In this document: positions 59,984 to 64,000 of the stretch, one piece after another
Layout of the letters: each line of letters opens with the position of its first letter
Numbering within the stretch: position 1 is the stretch's first letter
Assembly (NCBI RefSeq): GCF_900111595.1
Contig: NZ_FOHN01000012.1
Span: 35,622-99,621 of the forward strand
Length of the DNA stretch: 64,000 nt
DNA from: [Clostridium] polysaccharolyticum
GTDB lineage: Bacteria; Bacillota; Clostridia; Lachnospirales; Lachnospiraceae
Direction: 5' to 3'
The notes under the pieces: generated by a model
Database searches by the model: none
Told to the model about the DNA's origin: nothing
The model's input: only the letters and a program-made list of their open reading frames with translations
Translations under genes and position numbers: made by a program

Positions 59984-60685
59984 CTATTTAAATTGATGAT
60001 TACCAATCTTTATTCTGCATCCTTTTAGATAACAGCTAAAGAAATGATATCCTTTTAAATTTATTTTTTGTGACTTATATGTTACTGTTTTTGTTCCGTC
60101 TAAAGTTTCTTTTGCTGCTTTTACACATTGTTTCCCAGCCCCTGATTTAAATTTGCCTTCATCATATTTCCTTAATGCTTTCTTTAAAGCACCATTCCTA
60201 GTTGGCTGGAACTGATTTTTCTGATATATGACTCCATTAATGGTATTAGGAAACTGACTTGATGCTTTTCTATTCATAACTACAATTCCTACTGCAACTT
60301 TACCTGCATAAGTTTCACCTTGTGCTTCACAATAAATGATTGCAGATAATAATCGTAAATCAGATTCTTTATATGTCTTTGCTTGTGTCTTATTAGATGA
60401 CATAACACTTACCGTTTTTATGTCTGTCTTAGATATTTCTTTTGTATTCGCTTTAGCAGCTATGCTCCTGCATAAAACTTCCTGTACAATTCCTGCTGCT
60501 TCCTTCGTAAGCTTGTTTTCTTTTTGTATCTTAGTTCCTCCAGCTTTTAGCGTGTACGCTTCACTTGCATTGTTCTCATAAGCTATGTTCTCTCTTTCTA
60601 CGCTATCTGCAAACACCTTTATGTTAAAAAAGTTAAAACAAAGAAGTGCCATAAGTACAATAGAAAACATTTTCTTGAATTTCAT
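59984..60685 (-). CDS. SleB-like cell wall hydrolase (Hydrolase_2), secreted
   Basis: 233 residues from the ATG at 60685 (AAGGAG 7 bp upstream). Signal peptide MKFKKMFSIVLMALLCFN then FFNIKVFA. The hydrolase_2 domain starts near residue 115: LRLLSAIIYCEAQGETYAGKVAVGIVVMNR (catalytic Glu), FPNTINGVIYQKNQFQPTRNG, and a C-terminal YHFFSCYLKGCRIKIGNHQF. SleB-family enzymes cleave cortex peptidoglycan in spore germination; CwlJ/SleB homologues also act in vegetative wall turnover. Single gene. The gap 60740-60928 shows nothing. Confidence 0.9.
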   Translation of the reverse strand: MKFKKMFSIVLMALLCFNFFNIKVFADSVERENIAYENNASEAYTLKAGGTKIQKENKLTKEAAGIVQEVLCRSIAAKANTKEISKTDIKTVSVMSSNKTQAKTYKESDLRLLSAIIYCEAQGETYAGKVAVGIVVMNRKASSQFPNTINGVIYQKNQFQPTRNGALKKALRKYDEGKFKSGAGKQCVKAAKETLDGTKTVTYKSQKINLKGYHFFSCYLKGCRIKIGNHQFK

Positions 60686-60928
60686 AAATAATCTCCTTCT
60701 ACTTTTTTGATATGTGCTATCATCGGTAGTACGAAACAATTACTTAACCATTCGTAACATTTATGTAATAATTATAACACATTTAATCAAAAAATCAACC
60801 CTTTTTCCATATTTTCTTGACTTGTCCATTACCTCAGTCAGCTAAAAAGCCCGAAAACACGCTGTTTTCCATTGTAATTTATTACGCAATATTTAACCAT
60901 ATATTTAACATATTCTTTTTCTTTTCTG

Positions 60929-61714
60929 TTACAATTCCGTCTCCCTACATAACGCTAACACGTGCTGATAATCTAATTTACCACCAAACAAATCTAAGGC
61001 ACTTCCTATTGTCACATCCACATGACCGTTTCCTAACTTTTTTAGCTGCTCCAGATCTTCATAACTGCCAACCCCTCCTGCGTAAGTAACTGGAATTTTG
61101 CTCCACTTTCCAAGCATTTTTACTAATTCTGTCTCTACACCAGATGCCTTCCCTTCTACATCAACTGCATGAATCAAGAACTCATCACAATAATCTGAAA
61201 GCATGTCCAATGTCTCATATGTTACTTCCACATTGGTAAACTTCTGCCACCTGTCTGTGACAATGAAATATGTTCCATCTTTTTTTCTGCAGCTTAAATC
61301 TAACACAATATGTTCTTTTCCTACTGCTTCCAGTAACTTATGTAACCTCTCTATTTGGATTTCCCCATCTTTAAATACATAAGATGTAACAATCACATGA
61401 GTCGCACCCTTTTCCAGAAAGGATTTTGCATTATCTGCTGTAATTCCTCCACCAATCTGCAATCCATTCGGAAATGCTTCCAAAGCTAACTGGGCCTGAC
61501 GAACGTCTTCTTTATAAAATTCTGATAAAGCTGGATTTAAAATAATAATATGCCCTCCTCGCAGATTACTTTCCCGATACAGATTTCCATAAAAAGAAGC
61601 ATCCTGTTCAGACACAAAATTATCAATAGCCTGATTCCCTTGATCCAATAAACTTCCTCCAACAATTTGCTTTACTTTTCCATTATGTATATCAATACAT
61701 GGCCGAAATTTCAT
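60929..61714 (-). CDS. hisA: phosphoribosylformimino-AICAR ribotide isomerase, eukaryotic type
   Basis: Histidine-pathway isomerase (ProFAR to PRFAR), TIM barrel, 261 residues. The sequence fits the fungal/plant HIS6-type much better than bacterial HisA: FRPCIDIHNGKVKQIVGG at the start, FVSEQDASFYGNLYRE, LQIGGGITADNAKSFLEKGA, VIVTSYVF, VLDLSCRKKDG, DEFLIHAVDVEGKASGVE and VTYAGGVGSYEDLEQL with VDVTIGSALDLFGG. Active-site Asp residues are in CIDIH and HAVDVEG. No other his gene is nearby. ATG behind GAGAGG. Confidence 0.93.
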   Translation of the reverse strand: MKFRPCIDIHNGKVKQIVGGSLLDQGNQAIDNFVSEQDASFYGNLYRESNLRGGHIIILNPALSEFYKEDVRQAQLALEAFPNGLQIGGGITADNAKSFLEKGATHVIVTSYVFKDGEIQIERLHKLLEAVGKEHIVLDLSCRKKDGTYFIVTDRWQKFTNVEVTYETLDMLSDYCDEFLIHAVDVEGKASGVETELVKMLGKWSKIPVTYAGGVGSYEDLEQLKKLGNGHVDVTIGSALDLFGGKLDYQHVLALCRETEL

Positions 61715-61741
61715 ATTCTATTCCTCTCTTTCTGTTACTTA

Positions 61742-61786
61742 CAAGACAATTCTTCTGGAAGCTTCCCCTCCAGAAGAATTGTCTTG
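61742..61786 (-). repeat. perfect 18-bp inverted repeat upstream of hisA
   Basis: CAAGACAATTCTTCTGGA and its exact complement separated by a 9-nt loop. It lies between the lipoprotein gene stop and hisA. There is no T run after it on the minus strand, so it could be a terminator of unusual type or an RNA processing or stability hairpin. Confidence 0.7.
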
Positions 61787-61803
61787 GTTTTGTCGGTTTT
61801 CCT

Positions 61804-63516
61804 CTATTTGCCTGGTTTGCTTTTATAATAGAAATATGCAGACAATCCGCCTCCTATCAGAAGTAAAACAGCAATGCTCATAATCCCATAAAAAAGCATA
61901 TTAGGCTTAGAAAAATCAAGTTTGATGTTACCTTCCTGCATGCTGTCTAAATCCGCTTGAAAAGACCAGTTCTGATTATCTTTGTATTTCTTAATCTCTT
62001 TTTTATGAAATGTCTTATTCCCGAATGAGAAACTCTGCACCTTTAAGGATAACGGTATTGATATAGTATATGACACCTTATTTCCCTTTAGGGGAATATA
62101 ACGACTTAACGAAAAGACTGATGAGAACTCATATTTCAGCTTATGAATACCAAATGTGTGTATTTTCTTAAGTACACTTTTTTTATCTTCTTTTCCCAAT
62201 AAGAGTTCTTTGGAAAAAGTAATTCTTACCTTTTCCCCATCTTCCTCATACTGCACTTTTTCCCCTAGATTACTGTAAAATTTCATTACCTGGCTATTGG
62301 CCAGCTCCATACCATTTTTCTCAACCTCTAATACAACACTTTGTAAGCCTACAAGATTTTCATCTATTGAATACGAAACCTTTGTGTCTAAAAGTTTTGC
62401 ACTTTCTCCACCACAAAAATCAAGATAATACGTATCATTTCTATTATATTCTCCAATATATGGATATGCTTTATTAGATTCAAGACCATATGTATGATGT
62501 ACTTGCTCACTTTTGTAAATGTTTCTCCTAGGAACAGAAACATAGTCTTTCACTGTTGAAGCGGTAACACGAAATCCCGAAAGCAGCTGGTTCAGGTTAT
62601 AAACCTCTTTTATTAAAAACTGATTGGAAAACAGATTATTATCACATTTCTTTTCCAAATAGTAGTTTTTATCTGGCTTTTTAATGTTTAAATCCTTATA
62701 TGGCAATTCATTTCCTAGTTCCCCCGAAGCCTTTTCAAAAAAAGCTTCCAATTCCTTTTGGTTTGTCAGTGTCACGGAATAACCATTACATGTCTCATCC
62801 ACCCGAAACGCCTTTGAAAATTCATGTAAATAATGCAGCCCCTCTTCTACATTCATTGATTTAAAATCTTCATAAGAGAAACCGAGTTTAATCCTTTTTT
62901 CTTCTTTTCCTTCATCATCGAGGATCGTATATACCGAAATCTCCTTAACTTCGGGAGTGTTATCTATTTGAAAGAAAGCATTTTCCTTCCCTGTCCATAC
63001 TATTTCACCATCAAACGAGACTTTACTTTCTTCCTCCTCAAAGAATTCACTTAAAACTGCATTCCTTACATTTTCTTGTTCCAGTAAATCCTTTGCCCAC
63101 TTTATCAGATCTTTCGTGGTTGTGTTTTCCTCATAAGAAACGGCTCCCTGAAATGCTCCCTGATTTACTTCCCACTTTATAGAAGGCTCTTTGGCTGTAA
63201 CTTCTTTGGTTTTCTTTTTTAAATCTTCTATATCTGTAAAATCATATCTGCATTCATAAACCATGACCTGCCTTTTTACATCTTCATAGCGTTTTACTTC
63301 TATACATTCTGGTGATTTCTCCTTCAATGTATCTTCTAATCTATCAAAACCACCTTTAATTTGTCCCTCATCCTTAGCTGCAATCTCCACATAAATAATT
63401 CTAGTTCCTGAACCATCTCTATGAAAAGAAGTTTCTGTGTGAACTTTTGCTCCACAAGCAGTAAGAATAAAAGCATACAGCACAAATACAAATACAAGTT
63501 TTATTTTTTTTGTCAT
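61804..63516 (-). CDS. large lipoprotein with C-terminal membrane helix, unknown function
   Basis: 570 residues from the ATG at 63516 (AGGTGAAGTA upstream); the frame opens earlier without support. The lipobox is YAFILTACGAK, so the N-terminus is lipidated. A large mature domain is followed near residue 540 by one helix (MLFYGIMSIAVLLLIGGGL) and a short basic tail. The N-terminal mature part ETSFHRDGSGTRIIYVEI resembles the YjfA/YceB-type start of some lipoproteins with a DUF-like TonB-free layout, but I cannot name a family. Double anchoring is unusual. Confidence 0.75.
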   Translation of the reverse strand: MTKKIKLVFVFVLYAFILTACGAKVHTETSFHRDGSGTRIIYVEIAAKDEGQIKGGFDRLEDTLKEKSPECIEVKRYEDVKRQVMVYECRYDFTDIEDLKKKTKEVTAKEPSIKWEVNQGAFQGAVSYEENTTTKDLIKWAKDLLEQENVRNAVLSEFFEEEESKVSFDGEIVWTGKENAFFQIDNTPEVKEISVYTILDDEGKEEKRIKLGFSYEDFKSMNVEEGLHYLHEFSKAFRVDETCNGYSVTLTNQKELEAFFEKASGELGNELPYKDLNIKKPDKNYYLEKKCDNNLFSNQFLIKEVYNLNQLLSGFRVTASTVKDYVSVPRRNIYKSEQVHHTYGLESNKAYPYIGEYNRNDTYYLDFCGGESAKLLDTKVSYSIDENLVGLQSVVLEVEKNGMELANSQVMKFYSNLGEKVQYEEDGEKVRITFSKELLLGKEDKKSVLKKIHTFGIHKLKYEFSSVFSLSRYIPLKGNKVSYTISIPLSLKVQSFSFGNKTFHKKEIKKYKDNQNWSFQADLDSMQEGNIKLDFSKPNMLFYGIMSIAVLLLIGGGLSAYFYYKSKPGK

Positions 63517-63751
63517 TACTTCACCTGCCTTTACTTTTATATGTATTATATCCCATGTCCATCTTATACTCAAATCATAATTTATTTCAATCTATGAATA
63601 AGTTTTGAATTTCCACACATCCTACTCATATTCTTAAGAAAGTATAGGAGGGTAGTGTGAAAGAAAGTAGAGGGAAGCCGTAAACTGGCGCACTTAAATA
63701 AGCTGTCTTGATAGGCAACTTTAAAAAGTAATGTTTTAATTGATGATAAGA

Positions 63752-64000
63752 TTAAAAAGCTAATGGCTTATCTGGAGGCAGTAATCCTTCCTTTTGAAGA
63801 AGTTTCTTGGCTTGTTTGATTGCCTTTGCCTTTTGCTTTTCAACAAGGGGGGCAGGCATATCAATTTTGTAAAGATCGCTCGGATTCCATGCTTCTCCAG
63901 TGGACAGCATCTGATAGATAGCAGTGAGAATCATACGGGCAATAGCGATAATGGCTCTTTTCTTGCCACGACGTTTTGCAAGCAATTCGTATTTCTTTTT
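63752..64000 (-). mobile_element. IS110-family transposase, C-terminal end (gene runs off the right edge)
   Basis: The open frame enters from the edge as KKKYELLAKRRGKKRAIIAIAR and continues MILTAIYQMLSTGEAWNPSD to a stop at 63752. The RRGKKRAxxAxARxIL-xxYxML pattern is the C-terminal part of IS110/IS116/IS902 transposases. The N-terminal RuvC-like DEDD domain and the IS ends lie outside. The region 63574-63751 has no gene and may include the IS end. Confidence 0.8.

Overview
The window is low-GC DNA that looks like a Gram-positive, spore-forming gut anaerobe of the Clostridia, most likely family Lachnospiraceae. The evidence is the dgt-dnaG-rpoD-trmK gene order, a T-box leader, a CIRCE element at groES-groEL, an Agr-like peptide system, a SleB-type cell wall hydrolase, and several families common in Lachnospiraceae (DUF3793, DUF6062, DUF2225). 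Nearly every gene is on the minus strand. The plus-strand exceptions are rnpB, mutY, a DUF6062 gene and a VanZ-like remnant. I cannot name a genus.

Layout: 1-2.0 kb holds a CobW-type metal GTPase with a His/Cys repeat, a DUF3793 gene and a decayed mini-gene. 2.0-9.2 kb is amino-acid synthesis: serC-serA, and leuB-ilvD-ilvB behind a T-box leader. 9.2-20.2 kb is housekeeping: an unknown gene, rnpB, a TGS/uridine-kinase-like protein, trmK, rpoD, dnaG, dgt, feoA-feoB and aroD. 20.2-22.6 kb is an Agr-like quorum-sensing locus whose small agrD-type peptide gene has no agrB beside it. 22.7-29.1 kb has a HAD phosphatase, metY, mutY, a secreted CAP protein and ilvN-ilvC with a palindromic operator.

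29.2-34.1 kb is the most interesting part. It is a compact RiPP-like peptide cluster with four small precursors sharing a near-identical 30-residue leader, a radical SAM/SPASM enzyme with a C-terminal TPR-like region, and a C39-peptidase ABC exporter. The variable tails share a Tyr-centred [AC]-Y-[AS]-[VI] motif and mostly lack Cys, so the usual thioether chemistry cannot apply to most of them.

34.2-44.5 kb contains an LCP cell-wall ligase, two glycosyltransferases, B12-dependent methionine synthesis (metH plus a fused homocysteine methyltransferase/MTHFR), an ECF S-component, an amidase and pyk. 44.6-49.1 kb is a MacAB-like efflux operon in decay or phase-off: its ATPase has an internal deletion, and two genes are broken at A7 tracts. 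49.3-64.0 kb holds guaB, duplicated small membrane and BACON-domain genes with truncated copies, groES-groEL, DUF6062, DUF2225, glnS, a SleB-like hydrolase, a eukaryotic-type HisA, a large lipoprotein and the end of an IS110-family transposase at the right edge.

All family names are from reading translated sequence and known motifs; no database search was possible.
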